From contig DEDN01000024.1 of the NCBI GenBank assembly GCA_002349565.1, positions 28,491 through 39,070 on the forward strand: a DNA stretch of 10,580 nt, given 5' to 3'. This document shows positions 1 through 7,304 of this stretch, one piece after another. How positions within the stretch are numbered: position 1 is the stretch's first letter; each line of letters begins with the position of its first letter. The DNA comes from Alphaproteobacteria bacterium UBA2903 (GTDB lineage: Bacteria > Pseudomonadota > Alphaproteobacteria > CAAGCB01 > CAG-977). The position numbers and the translations under genes are program-made. The notes under the pieces are model-generated. The model searched no databases. It was not told the origin of the DNA and worked only from the letters and a program-made list of their open reading frames with translations.

Positions 1-80
1 CGACCGTTTGTTTTAATAAAAAAAGGAACTTGATATGCTCGATAAAACTTACCGCATCGACTCGTCAAAACAAACGGTCG
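1..80. repeat. 14-bp perfect inverted repeat pair
   Basis: Bases 1-14 (CGACCGTTTGTTTT) are the exact reverse complement of bases 67-80, with 52 bases between the arms. The left arm lies at the window edge, so it may extend further upstream. The right arm lies inside a short candidate ORF just before the YrbL-family gene. Possible roles are a long-range hairpin in the mRNA leader, a protein-binding pair, or the ends of an 80-bp miniature element. The sequence does not decide between these. Confidence 0.6.
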
Positions 81-103
81 TCTGTTTTGAGAGGGAGAAA
101 TGA
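35..103 (+). CDS. possible 22-aa leader peptide upstream of the YrbL-family gene
   Basis: An ATG at 35 follows an AAGGA ribosome binding site (23-27) at 7 bases spacing. It opens a 22-codon frame (MLDKTYRIDSSKQTVVCFER, then EK). The TGA stop at 101-103 overlaps the ATG of the next gene at 100 in an ATGA arrangement, the usual geometry for translational coupling. I recognise no homologue. The right arm of the 14-bp inverted repeat is part of its coding sequence, so translation here could affect folding of the leader. It is too short for coding statistics, and a chance frame is a real possibility. Confidence 0.3.
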   Translation: MLDKTYRIDSSKQTVVCFEREK

Positions 104-690
104 ACACGAAAAAGCAAGTGAATTTGACACCGGATTTGCTGATTGCCGCGGGGCATTGCCGCAAAACTTTTTTAAATCCCGAAAACGCGGGGCAAGTCAT
201 CAAAATCAATCATGCTGGGTCTGACGGCAACGAACGCGAACTGGCGCTGTATAATGTTTTGCCGCCGAATATTCAGGCATTATGCCCGCGTTTTTACGGA
301 ACAGTCGAAACCAACTTGGGGCAAGGACTTTGTTTCGAAAGAATTGTAGACTTCGATACGCAAGAACCGTCGGAAACGCTGCTGAAACTGCTGCAAGACA
401 AGGCGGATTTCGTTCGTTTGCATAAAAACGGGATTTTGAACGCAATTCAACGCTTGACCGATGAATTTGCGAATTGTCCGCAAATGACGTGCGGACTGAA
501 CATTGAAAACATTGTGCTTCAGCGCGTGTCGCCGTCCGAAATCAAAATCTTTTCGATTGATATGAAAATGCTGACCGTCAAAGAAGCTATACCTATATCA
601 AAGCTTTTTTCGTTTTTCAGAACGCGGAAAATCCGCCGCAGACTGAAGCGGAATTTGGATTTTTTGATGCAAACAGTACAAAAGCTTTAA
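100..690 (+). CDS. YrbL-family kinase-like protein
   Basis: This 196-residue protein resembles the PhoP-regulatory-network protein YrbL (about 210 residues in E. coli), a family with a degenerate protein-kinase-like fold. Visible hallmarks are a VIKIN strand with Lys35 where a kinase would hold its ATP-binding lysine, and GNERE at 43-47, which could supply the helix-C glutamate. PRFYGTVET at 63-71 and VDFD near 83-86 match the family core. GLNIENIVL at 132-140 is placed like a catalytic loop, and a single Asp154 sits in the DFG position. The C-terminus is basic. No membrane segment or signal peptide is seen. The start has a GAGG site (91-94) at 5 bases spacing. The substrate is unknown. In enterobacteria the gene is under PhoP control; I see no convincing PhoP box here. 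The lipase-like gene downstream is probably in the same transcript. Confidence 0.75.
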   Translation: MNTKKQVNLTPDLLIAAGHCRKTFLNPENAGQVIKINHAGSDGNERELALYNVLPPNIQALCPRFYGTVETNLGQGLCFERIVDFDTQEPSETLLKLLQDKADFVRLHKNGILNAIQRLTDEFANCPQMTCGLNIENIVLQRVSPSEIKIFSIDMKMLTVKEAIPISKLFSFFRTRKIRRRLKRNLDFLMQTVQKL

Positions 691-759
691 AAAGTGTATC
701 CCTTTTGCCGTCGGGACAAAGCGGGGAGTGCGGTTTATGCTGTCCTTGAAAGAAAAAAC

Positions 760-765
760 AGGAGG
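760..765 (+). promoter_or_regulatory. strong Shine-Dalgarno site that fixes the esterase start
   Basis: AGGAGG lies 5 bases before the ATG at 771. The nearer ATG at 766 runs into a stop after four codons, so 771 is the start. Confidence 0.75.
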
Positions 766-770
766 ATGCA

Positions 771-1718
771 ATGCACTTGATTTCAAAAGTCAAAGAATTT
801 ATCGAAAACACGGAAAAAGCGGGCGGAAAACCGCTGTACGAATTGACGCCGAAGCAGGCGCGGCAGGTGTTGACATCGGTTCAAAGCTTTCCCGTAACGG
901 CGCCCGATACAGCTGTCGAAACGCTGTACGTTGATGTCAACGGAACGGAAATTCCCGTCAAAATCCACCGCCCGAAAGGGATTGAAGACACTCTGCCGAT
1001 TGTGTTTTACATTCACGGCGGCGGCTGGGTTTTGGGCGACGACACGACGCATGACAGGCTGGTGCGCGAACTGGCGGCGGGCATTCCCGCGGCGGTCGTT
1101 TTTCCCGTCTACACGCCGTCGCCCGAAGCCGCTTTTCCTCAGCCGACCAACGAGCTGTTTGCCGTGCTGAATCATATTGTTTCGCACGCGGATGAACTGC
1201 GGCTGGATGCGTCGCGCTTGGCTGTGGCGGGGGACAGCGTTGGCGGCAACATGGCGATTGCCATGGCGCTGAAAGCCGCAAAAGAGGGCGCGCCGAAAAT
1301 CGGATTTCAGCTGTTGATGTATCCTGTGACCGATGCGGCAATGGAAACGGAGTCGTATCATCATTTTGAAAACGGTCCGTGGCTGACCAAAAAAGCGATG
1401 GCTTGGTTTTGGAAGCTGTACGCGCCGAACGCCGCCGATCGCGAATCCGTCCTGTCGTCGCCATTGACGGCTTCGGCGAAACAGTTGAAAAACTTGCCGC
1501 CCGCTTTGGTGATAACGGCGGAAAACGACGTCTTGCGCGACGAGGGCGAAGCGTTCGCCCGCAAACTGAACGACGCAGGAGTGAAAACGACTTCGGTGCG
1601 ATTCAACGGCACGATTCACGACTTTATGATGCTGAACCCGATAGCGCAATCCGCCGCCACCCGCGACGCGGTACTATTGGCAACCGCCAAACTGCGCGAC
1701 GTGTTCGGGATAAAGTAA
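771..1718 (+). CDS. HSL-family (GDXG) alpha/beta-hydrolase, carboxylesterase
   Basis: A 315-residue cytoplasmic esterase of the hormone-sensitive-lipase type (the Aes/acetyl-esterase group, Abhydrolase_3). It should hydrolyse short-chain acyl esters. The oxyanion-hole motif HGGGW is at 82-86. The nucleophile elbow is GDSVGG at 154-159 with Ser156. The acid is probably Asp253 in ENDVLRDEG, and the base is His283 in TIHDF. All triad members sit at usual spacing and the length is normal. An N-terminal helical cap of about 45 residues precedes the core. There is no signal peptide. The gene lies 80 bases after the YrbL-family gene with no clear terminator between them, so co-transcription is likely. 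It ends just before an intrinsic terminator. The true substrate cannot be read from the sequence. Confidence 0.9.
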   Translation: MHLISKVKEFIENTEKAGGKPLYELTPKQARQVLTSVQSFPVTAPDTAVETLYVDVNGTEIPVKIHRPKGIEDTLPIVFYIHGGGWVLGDDTTHDRLVRELAAGIPAAVVFPVYTPSPEAAFPQPTNELFAVLNHIVSHADELRLDASRLAVAGDSVGGNMAIAMALKAAKEGAPKIGFQLLMYPVTDAAMETESYHHFENGPWLTKKAMAWFWKLYAPNAADRESVLSSPLTASAKQLKNLPPALVITAENDVLRDEGEAFARKLNDAGVKTTSVRFNGTIHDFMMLNPIAQSAATRDAVLLATAKLRDVFGIK

Positions 1719-1730
1719 GGCATTTTCCTT

Positions 1731-2603
1731 TCATTCCCCGCCCCTTTGGCAATATCGGGGCGGGGGTGTTTTTTTTTCCCGCCATGATTTCAACAGCTGG
1801 ATTTCCTTTGCATACCCGTCCAATTCGTTGGGGGTTTCCAGATAAAACGGCAAATTTTTCAACGACGGATGGGTGATGATTCGTTTTATTGCGTCCGCGC
1901 CGATAAAGCCTTGTCCGATTTTTTCGTGTCTGTCTTTGTGCGAGCCGAGCGGATTTTTCGAATCGTTTAAGTGTACCGCTTTCAGCCACTGCAATCCGAT
2001 AACGTCATCAAACCGTTTCAATACGCCGTCAAGGTCGTTCACAATATCATAGCCCGCGTCGAAAACGTGGCAGGTGTCAAGGCACACACCGACTTTGTTC
2101 GACAGTTCAACGCGGTTGATAATCGCGCGCAATTCTTCGAATTTTCCGCCGACTTCAGACCCTTTGCCCGCCATGGTTTCCAGCAAAACGGTCGTTGTTT
2201 GGCTTTCGGTCAAAATACCGTTTAAAACATCGGCGATTTTTTCAATGCCCGTTTCAATGCCTTGCCCGACATGCGATCCGGGGTGAAAATTATAATAATT
2301 GTGCGGAAAATATTCCATGCGCTTCAAATCGTCCGCCATGGTGTCGAACGCAAATTGCCGCGTGTCGCCGTTTGCGGCGCAGGCGTTCAGGGTATACGGG
2401 GCATGCGCCAACAGCTTGCCGAATCCGAGGTTGTCCGATATTTCCAAAAGCTTTGCCGCATCGTCCGAATCAATCGCTTTCGCCGAACCGCCGCGCGGAT
2501 TGCGGGTAAAGAACTGAAACACGTTCGCGCCGATGCTTTCCGCCGTTTTGCCCATAGCGGCAAAGCCTTTTGCAACCGACAAATGGCATCCGATATAAAA
2601 CAT
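1731..2603 (-). CDS. nfo: endonuclease IV (AP endonuclease, family 2)
   Basis: Endonuclease IV cuts the DNA backbone 5' to abasic sites in base-excision repair and uses a three-metal centre. All nine expected metal ligands can be placed: His67, His107, Glu142, Asp176, His179, His211, Asp224, His226 and Glu256, with spacings close to the E. coli enzyme. Family blocks seen are NFHPGSH (105-111), LETMAGKGSEVG (141-152), VCLDTCHVFDAGYD (173-186), HLNDSKNPLGSHKDRH (211-226) and YLETPNE (254-260). At 290 residues it is slightly longer than usual. The last 15 or so residues (KKTPPPRYCQRGGE) form a proline/glycine-rich tail produced by the opposing terminator hairpin. The ribosome binding site is AGGAA on the - strand, about 6 bases before the ATG. 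The gene is separated from the upstream protease-like gene by a terminator, so it probably has its own promoter. Confidence 0.96.
   Translation of the reverse strand: MFYIGCHLSVAKGFAAMGKTAESIGANVFQFFTRNPRGGSAKAIDSDDAAKLLEISDNLGFGKLLAHAPYTLNACAANGDTRQFAFDTMADDLKRMEYFPHNYYNFHPGSHVGQGIETGIEKIADVLNGILTESQTTTVLLETMAGKGSEVGGKFEELRAIINRVELSNKVGVCLDTCHVFDAGYDIVNDLDGVLKRFDDVIGLQWLKAVHLNDSKNPLGSHKDRHEKIGQGFIGADAIKRIITHPSLKNLPFYLETPNELDGYAKEIQLLKSWREKKTPPPRYCQRGGE
1736..1778 (+). terminator. intrinsic terminator for the YrbL/esterase transcript
   Basis: A perfect 9-bp GC stem (CCCCGCCCC at 1736-1744, GGGGCGGGG at 1757-1765) with a 12-base loop is followed by TGT and a T-run to 1778. The T-run is only on the + strand side, so the terminator acts on + transcription. 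It lies entirely within the 3' coding end of nfo on the opposite strand. Confidence 0.85.
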
Positions 2604-2617
2604 TGAAATTTCCTATG

Positions 2618-2650
2618 AAAAAGGCGGCATCCGTCGGAACGCCGCCTTTT
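2618..2650 (-). terminator. intrinsic terminator after the zincin-protein gene
   Basis: AAAAGGCGGC at 2619-2628 pairs with GCCGCCTTTT at 2641-2650 across a 12-base loop. Read on the - strand, the GC stem is followed by five U residues (opposite 2618-2622). It lies 17 bases past the stop of the 780-residue gene and within the 63-base gap before nfo. The stem is symmetric enough to act in both directions, but only the - strand gene needs it. Confidence 0.8.
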
Positions 2651-2666
2651 ATGGAAAGGTTGATTC

Positions 2667-5009
2667 TTAACGGCTTTTCTTCATCTGAACATTTTTGATG
2701 TTCAACGGCGACAAAGGAGCTTTCGCCGCTTTCTTCTCAGCCGCCTGTTCCTGCTTGATCTGCGCGTCAAAGCGTTTCAAGCCCGCCATCAAACGCGGCG
2801 CTTTGGCTTTGAACATAGCCGCCAATTCGGGCGTATTGACAACGCTTTGCGCGACGGCGCTGTGGGTCATGACGGATTCTTCCAACAGCGAAACCATGGT
2901 TTCTTTGTTCGGATTGGATGCCGCCATCTGATAATCCGCCAAAATCGCAGACGGTTTCTGTTTGGCTTTCTGATCGACCAAAGCCGCCAAAGTTTTGTCT
3001 TTGGACACTTTCGCCCAAGTTTCTTTGTCGCTGCGAATCGCGAAAGCGGCAACCTGCATTTCCTTTTCGCTGATCAGCACTTTGCCGAACGCTCTGTTTT
3101 CGGCGCGCATCGCATCGACCTGTTCCTGCATCGTCATCGACGACATGTCGCGGCTGGCGGCGCCAATCAGAATTCTCTGCATGGTCGTCTGAGCGCGCAA
3201 TTCGTGTTTGACGAAATGCACAACGGCTTCTTCACCGGAAACGACGGTATCGGACTTAATCGAATTGATTTGGTGCGACACGCGTTTGTTCGCGGCAATC
3301 CCCGCCTGTACCGCAGGAGCCTGATCAATGACGGCGTCAACGACTTTCAGCTTGTAAGCCGCGTATTTGTCGGCTTTGTTGTCTTCGCGTTTGCCGTTTT
3401 TGCGCAGAGATTCTTTTTCTTTGCTCAGCAAATCCAGCATGTCTTTGCGGGTGCAGTCCGTTTGAATCAGTTTATCGAACAGATTGTTCTGATATTTCTG
3501 AACGGAAACGGCGGCTTTTTGCTTGAATTTGGCTTCCGCGGTTTGTTCTTTAATCAGTTTTTCCAACAAATCGGGCGACAGGTTGGTCGCTTCGGGTATC
3601 GGCAAGCCCAAACCCTGCGCTAAACCGGCTTCTTCCTGATACGCGTTGAATTCACGCTGCAATTCGTATTCTTTTTCCAATTCCTGCTTGGGAACGGGCA
3701 TACGGTCGCGGGATTCTTCAACGCGCTGCATCATCTGTTCGTACTTGGGATGTTTGTCGCCCGTCGCCAAAGCAATCGAAATGCTGGCCATCTGTTCGCG
3801 GGTCAAACCGTACGTTTCGGACATGACTTGCGCCTGTTTGATGACTTCCAAGTCGGACATTTTCTGCAAAGAACCGTCAGCCAAGTGTTCTTGGGCATAT
3901 TTGATGGTCGCGTCGATTACGTCCGTGGTGTGATAAGCCAACGGCGAACCCAGCTGTTTGATGGTGTTCGCGACGCTGCGGTCGTTCATCAGCGTTTTGA
4001 ATTTCTTTTCCGATTCGGGATCGTCGGGGTTTATGGCGCGGGAAACCTTTTCGGCGGCGCGCAGTTTCTTGACGAAATCGGAATCGTACTTGGTGTCTTC
4101 CAAACGGCGGTTAACGCACATGCGCAAGTATTCGATACGGCAGTCGCCCCACAAAGCCGCGCATTTCGTATCGCCGAAGTCACGCGCCAGCTGCAGAACG
4201 GCGTGCGCGTCCGCGATGCATTCCGTACGGTGGCGGCACATCACGTTGTCCAGTTCGTTTTCAACGACTTTTTCAACCGTGGTGTACGCCGACGCATAGT
4301 TGTGGTCGGTCGCGTGACCCAATTCATGGTACAGCACCAAACGGCGGAATTCGTCGCGGGAAATGCCTTCTTTTTTACGGCGTTCTTCGGCGCCCAAAAC
4401 CATATCCAGAACGTTCGCGCTCATCGCGTCGGGGTTGTCGCCGACAACCAGGTTCACGTTGCCCAAGCCGGCCATGTCTTCCATTGTGGGAGCAACGGCG
4501 GCGCGCATCGAAAACGGATTGCGGTCGGTAATGCCCGCGTCGGACACGGATTTCAAAATCTCATCGTTGGTCAGGAACGTCTGTCCGTCGCCCGCCTGCG
4601 CTTTTTGCAGTTTGTCTTCAACGAACATGTACAGCGATTTGCCCAGCGAACGGTCGGCTTCCTGATCCATCAGGTAGCGTCCCTGCACCGCGTCGGGGTC
4701 GATGATGAACAGCGTAACCCCCGGCATGACCGTGCGGAAACGTTTTTCCATGTTTTCAAAGAATTTGTGCGCTTCCGTATCCAGATACGGGGATTCGGCC
4801 TGTTCTTCGGGAGTCTTGACATACAGCTGATCGGGTTTGTCGCCCTTGTCGATGAAAGTGGTGGCTCCCTTTTCCAGCAAATTAAAGAACGGACGTTCCT
4901 GCAAATGGTCGGGGCGTTCCAAACCGCTTTCAAAGACGGTGATTTTGCCGGCTTTCATAAATTTTTGATACAAAGACTGTTTTTCTTCGGTTTTGATTTC
5001 TTCAGCCAT
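2667..5009 (-). CDS. large uncharacterised protein with a zincin metalloprotease motif
   Basis: I do not recognise this 780-residue protein as a named family. Its clearest feature is LYHELGHATDH at 226-236, an HEXXH zinc site (His228, Glu229, His232). Twenty-six residues after the motif, TECIADAHA at 262-270 gives Glu263 as a plausible third ligand, a gluzincin-like pattern. His236 is an alternative ligand. The motif lies in an N-terminal domain of about 330 residues. The remaining 450 or so residues look almost entirely helical, charged, Ala/Lys/Glu/Gln-rich and partly coiled-coil-like, ending in a basic tail (KKAAKAP ... MKKSR). There is no signal peptide or membrane segment, so it is cytosolic or exported by a leaderless route. 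The start is set by AGGAG at 5015-5019, 5 bases before the ATG. It is a single-gene unit with a good promoter and its own terminator. A role as a peptidase is inferred from the motif alone. Confidence 0.85.
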   Translation of the reverse strand: MAEEIKTEEKQSLYQKFMKAGKITVFESGLERPDHLQERPFFNLLEKGATTFIDKGDKPDQLYVKTPEEQAESPYLDTEAHKFFENMEKRFRTVMPGVTLFIIDPDAVQGRYLMDQEADRSLGKSLYMFVEDKLQKAQAGDGQTFLTNDEILKSVSDAGITDRNPFSMRAAVAPTMEDMAGLGNVNLVVGDNPDAMSANVLDMVLGAEERRKKEGISRDEFRRLVLYHELGHATDHNYASAYTTVEKVVENELDNVMCRHRTECIADAHAVLQLARDFGDTKCAALWGDCRIEYLRMCVNRRLEDTKYDSDFVKKLRAAEKVSRAINPDDPESEKKFKTLMNDRSVANTIKQLGSPLAYHTTDVIDATIKYAQEHLADGSLQKMSDLEVIKQAQVMSETYGLTREQMASISIALATGDKHPKYEQMMQRVEESRDRMPVPKQELEKEYELQREFNAYQEEAGLAQGLGLPIPEATNLSPDLLEKLIKEQTAEAKFKQKAAVSVQKYQNNLFDKLIQTDCTRKDMLDLLSKEKESLRKNGKREDNKADKYAAYKLKVVDAVIDQAPAVQAGIAANKRVSHQINSIKSDTVVSGEEAVVHFVKHELRAQTTMQRILIGAASRDMSSMTMQEQVDAMRAENRAFGKVLISEKEMQVAAFAIRSDKETWAKVSKDKTLAALVDQKAKQKPSAILADYQMAASNPNKETMVSLLEESVMTHSAVAQSVVNTPELAAMFKAKAPRLMAGLKRFDAQIKQEQAAEKKAAKAPLSPLNIKNVQMKKSR

Positions 5010-5050
5010 AACGACTCCTATTGTGTCGATTCAAGTGTTTTTATGGCGAA

Positions 5051-5079
5051 ATAATGGAACTTTTCGTTGCCGTTGTCAA
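5051..5079 (-). promoter_or_regulatory. sigma70-like promoter for the zincin-protein gene
   Basis: On the - strand a perfect TTGACA (5074-5079) is followed after exactly 17 bases by CATTAT (5051-5056), a 4 of 6 match to the -10 consensus. Transcription would begin near 5043, giving a leader of about 35 bases with the AGGAG site in it. Confidence 0.55.
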
Positions 5080-5166
5080 TGGATTTTTGGACAAATTGTC
5101 ATTTTTTTTCAGAAATCTTTGTTGGCAACCCCTTGCATTTTCGCCAAAAGAAAAATAATTTCCCGT

Positions 5167-5195
5167 TTGTCAAAAGGCCGCATCAATGCTATTTT
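5167..5195 (+). promoter_or_regulatory. sigma70-like promoter for the RDD-family gene
   Basis: TTGTCA (5167-5172), a 17-base spacer and TATTTT (5190-5195) stand about 22 bases before the start codon. An AAGGA ribosome binding site follows at 5205-5209, 8 bases before the ATG at 5218. The leader would be very short. Confidence 0.5.
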
Positions 5196-5217
5196 TAAAT
5201 AAAAAAGGATTCCGCCG

Positions 5218-6126
5218 ATGACACCGATTTTTCCGTTCCGCCGCTGTTTGGCGCGCTTTACCGATTATATGATTTGGGGAATTGCGACCGCGTTTGCGTT
5301 GTCGTTCGAACTGGGCGACTTTACATCGCCGTTCGGTTTGTTTTATCTGTCGTTCGCCGTGTATCCTTTGGCGGAAGCCGCCCTTTTATACGGATTCGGA
5401 ACGACAATCGGCAAAAAGCTGTTCGGAATATACGTTTCTCCCGTCAATTCGTCGTTGCGCTTTTCCCAATCGCTCAAACGGTCGTATGCCGTGTTTGTCG
5501 CGGGAATGGGGGCTTTTCTGCCCGTCGTGTCGCTTGTCGCGCCCGCGGTCGGGCTGATTGTGTTAATCAAGTATCGCAAAATGCCGTGGGATTCTTGGGC
5601 GGGAACGGTGTCCGAAGCGCGTCAAACGGGCGTTTTGACCAAAATTCTTGCCGTCGGGTTTTACGCGTTTTTGATGTTCGGCGGTTCGATGACCGTACAA
5701 TACGCGCTTGACCGCGAACTGCATTTGCAGGAAACGTACGAGGGGCTGGAACAGGCGTATCTGGAAACGCTGCGCCCCTTGATTGTTGAAACCCTGTCGC
5801 CCGAAGCCGTTGAAAGACCGCGCGAAACACGGCTGAAACTGGAGGGCTTTCAAGCCTCAATCGCCGAAAAACGCCGCGCCGCCAACGCCGTTTACGATAA
5901 ATTGGAGGCGCGCATCGCCGCTTTTCCGTCAGAACGGTTACGCGCGCCGTATCTGGCGGAGCTTGCCGCGTACCGCGAAGAAACCAACCGCTTTTTCTTT
6001 GCGGAAAGCATTCGACTGAGCCTGTTTGAAAAGCTGTTCGCGGAAATGGAAAACGCGCAAGACCCGACAGCCCTGCGCGATATTTATATGTCTCAGCTGG
6101 AAGCGTATTTGGTCGGAACGGATTAA
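5218..6126 (+). CDS. RDD-family inner-membrane protein with a soluble C-terminal domain
   Basis: The N-terminal 165 residues form an RDD-type membrane domain. RFTDYMIW at 13-20 supplies the Arg and Asp of the first RDD block. GTTIGKKLFGIYV at 61-73 is the family's best-conserved motif, followed by a QSLKR block (84-88). WDSWAGT at 124-130 gives the later Asp. Hydrophobic segments lie near 18-32, 40-60, 90-118 and 142-160. From about residue 165 to the end (302) the protein is soluble, charged and helical (for example EGLEQAYLETLRP and AELAAYREETNRFF), which is more than a typical minimal RDD protein has. The function of RDD proteins is mostly unsettled; some have been linked to ion exchange or stress tolerance. 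It is transcribed divergently from the zincin-protein gene, and its stop codon overlaps that of the MFS gene. Confidence 0.75.
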   Translation: MTPIFPFRRCLARFTDYMIWGIATAFALSFELGDFTSPFGLFYLSFAVYPLAEAALLYGFGTTIGKKLFGIYVSPVNSSLRFSQSLKRSYAVFVAGMGAFLPVVSLVAPAVGLIVLIKYRKMPWDSWAGTVSEARQTGVLTKILAVGFYAFLMFGGSMTVQYALDRELHLQETYEGLEQAYLETLRPLIVETLSPEAVERPRETRLKLEGFQASIAEKRRAANAVYDKLEARIAAFPSERLRAPYLAELAAYREETNRFFFAESIRLSLFEKLFAEMENAQDPTALRDIYMSQLEAYLVGTD

Positions 6127-7292
6127 GCCGCCGCCAAAGCCGCTTTGCGCCGTTTGCGTTCGCGGGTGTACCAGTGCGCCAGCGTCGCGACCGACAGCAC
6201 CGCGCCCGCGACCGACAACGCCAAGCCCCAGCGCACGTCAAATCCCGCGCCGACAATCAGCGCCGCCAACAGCATCGAAGACACCGCGCCGACATCCCAG
6301 CCCAGTTCCGTATAATAAGTAAAGTACAGCGGGTGCGACGCGCGCTTTGTCGCGTTGTAAACGGCGGTCATCAGTCCCGTCATGGAAAAGCAATACGCAA
6401 TCGCGGCGAAAAAGTCGCACGCAATCACCGCGGGGACGGAATAAGCGAAAAATCCGCGCACCGTCAAAATGATGATATGCATGCCGTAGCCGATATAGCA
6501 GATTTGCCGGCCTTTGCCTTTGTCAATCAGCCGTCCGAACGCCATTGATCCCAGCGCGCGGAAAAACGCCGCCAAAGCAAGGATGAAGCCGAAGTTTTGA
6601 TAGCTTTCGCCCAACAGCATGAACACGATTAAAGGCCAAATCGACCCCGCTTGGTAAAACAAGCCGTCGCCGATGAAAACGACAAAGCCGAAATGGTCGA
6701 TATGTTTGCGTTCCTCGTGCGTTGCGGGCTTCGGCAAAGGCAGGGACGGCGTTTTCAGCAAAGGAATCGCGGCAACCAAAGTCAGCACAAACGGCATCAT
6801 AAAGGCGTAGAACTTGTCCACCGACAGCAGTACGCCGCCGACCAAAGGTCCGATGACCGCGACGACGGTCGCAATCGCGTCGCGCACGCCGACGCTTGAC
6901 CCGCGGTCTTGTTCGTCGCCGATCGAGGCGAAATAGTTGTGGTACGACACCCAGTACAGCACGTCCGCCAACCCCGAAATCACGATGAACGGAATCAAAT
7001 GCCATGTCAGCCCGTCAATCGGCAGCATCGCGGGATAGCGCAAAGCAAAGGCGATTGTGCCGACGGTCAGCGTCCAATGAACGCCTTTTTTCAAACAAAA
7101 GTGCATGGAAATCGGGCGGGTCAGCGTGCGGGAAAACAGCACGGCGGCATACACCAGAAACGTCAGCGTCAAGCTTAACCCCTGTTTGTACAGATACGCC
7201 AGCGTGAACATGGAACACATTTCCCAGCCCATCGCGCGCAGTCCGTAATGCAGGTTCAGATAATTCAGCTGTTTGTTTGAAAAAAACGACAT
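6123..7292 (-). CDS. major facilitator superfamily (MFS) transporter
   Basis: A 389-residue integral membrane protein with about 12 hydrophobic segments in two halves. They are separated by a charged central loop near 182-200 (LPLPKPATHEERKHIDH). RPISMHFCLKKG at 59-70 stands where the MFS loop 2-3 motif is expected, and FGRLIDKGKGR at 252-262 is a good loop 8-9 counterpart. A basic stretch (RERKRRK, 377-383) follows the last helix and should lie in the cytoplasm. The substrate cannot be inferred from sequence. The gene starts only 12 bases after galU ends on the same strand. Its ribosome binding site AGGA (7302-7305) overlaps the galU stop codon, so translation is probably coupled. It ends tail-to-tail with the RDD gene in a 4-base overlap, with no terminator hairpin visible. 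Confidence 0.85.
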   Translation of the reverse strand: MSFFSNKQLNYLNLHYGLRAMGWEMCSMFTLAYLYKQGLSLTLTFLVYAAVLFSRTLTRPISMHFCLKKGVHWTLTVGTIAFALRYPAMLPIDGLTWHLIPFIVISGLADVLYWVSYHNYFASIGDEQDRGSSVGVRDAIATVVAVIGPLVGGVLLSVDKFYAFMMPFVLTLVAAIPLLKTPSLPLPKPATHEERKHIDHFGFVVFIGDGLFYQAGSIWPLIVFMLLGESYQNFGFILALAAFFRALGSMAFGRLIDKGKGRQICYIGYGMHIIILTVRGFFAYSVPAVIACDFFAAIAYCFSMTGLMTAVYNATKRASHPLYFTYYTELGWDVGAVSSMLLAALIVGAGFDVRWGLALSVAGAVLSVATLAHWYTRERKRRKAALAAA

Positions 7293-7304
7293 TTTGCGCA
7301 GTCC

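Noticed and set aside
691..770. Possible terminator between the YrbL-family gene and the esterase
   Set aside because: Only a weak AAAAG/CTTTT pairing with a long loop and no GC core is visible, so a shared transcript is more likely.
783..1649. 288-codon open frame on the - strand opposite the HSL esterase
   Set aside because: It is an Arg/Gln/His-rich antisense frame with no motif, whereas the + strand frame has a complete catalytic triad.
3750..5054. 434-codon open frame on the + strand opposite the zincin-protein gene
   Set aside because: It is rich in Phe, Val, His and Arg, has no recognisable motif, and mirrors the codon pattern of the real gene on the other strand, which has a ribosome binding site, a promoter and a protease motif.
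5010..5217. Small protein gene in the divergent gap before the RDD gene
   Set aside because: Frames there lack a ribosome binding site and are AT-rich promoter sequence; the two promoters explain the gap.
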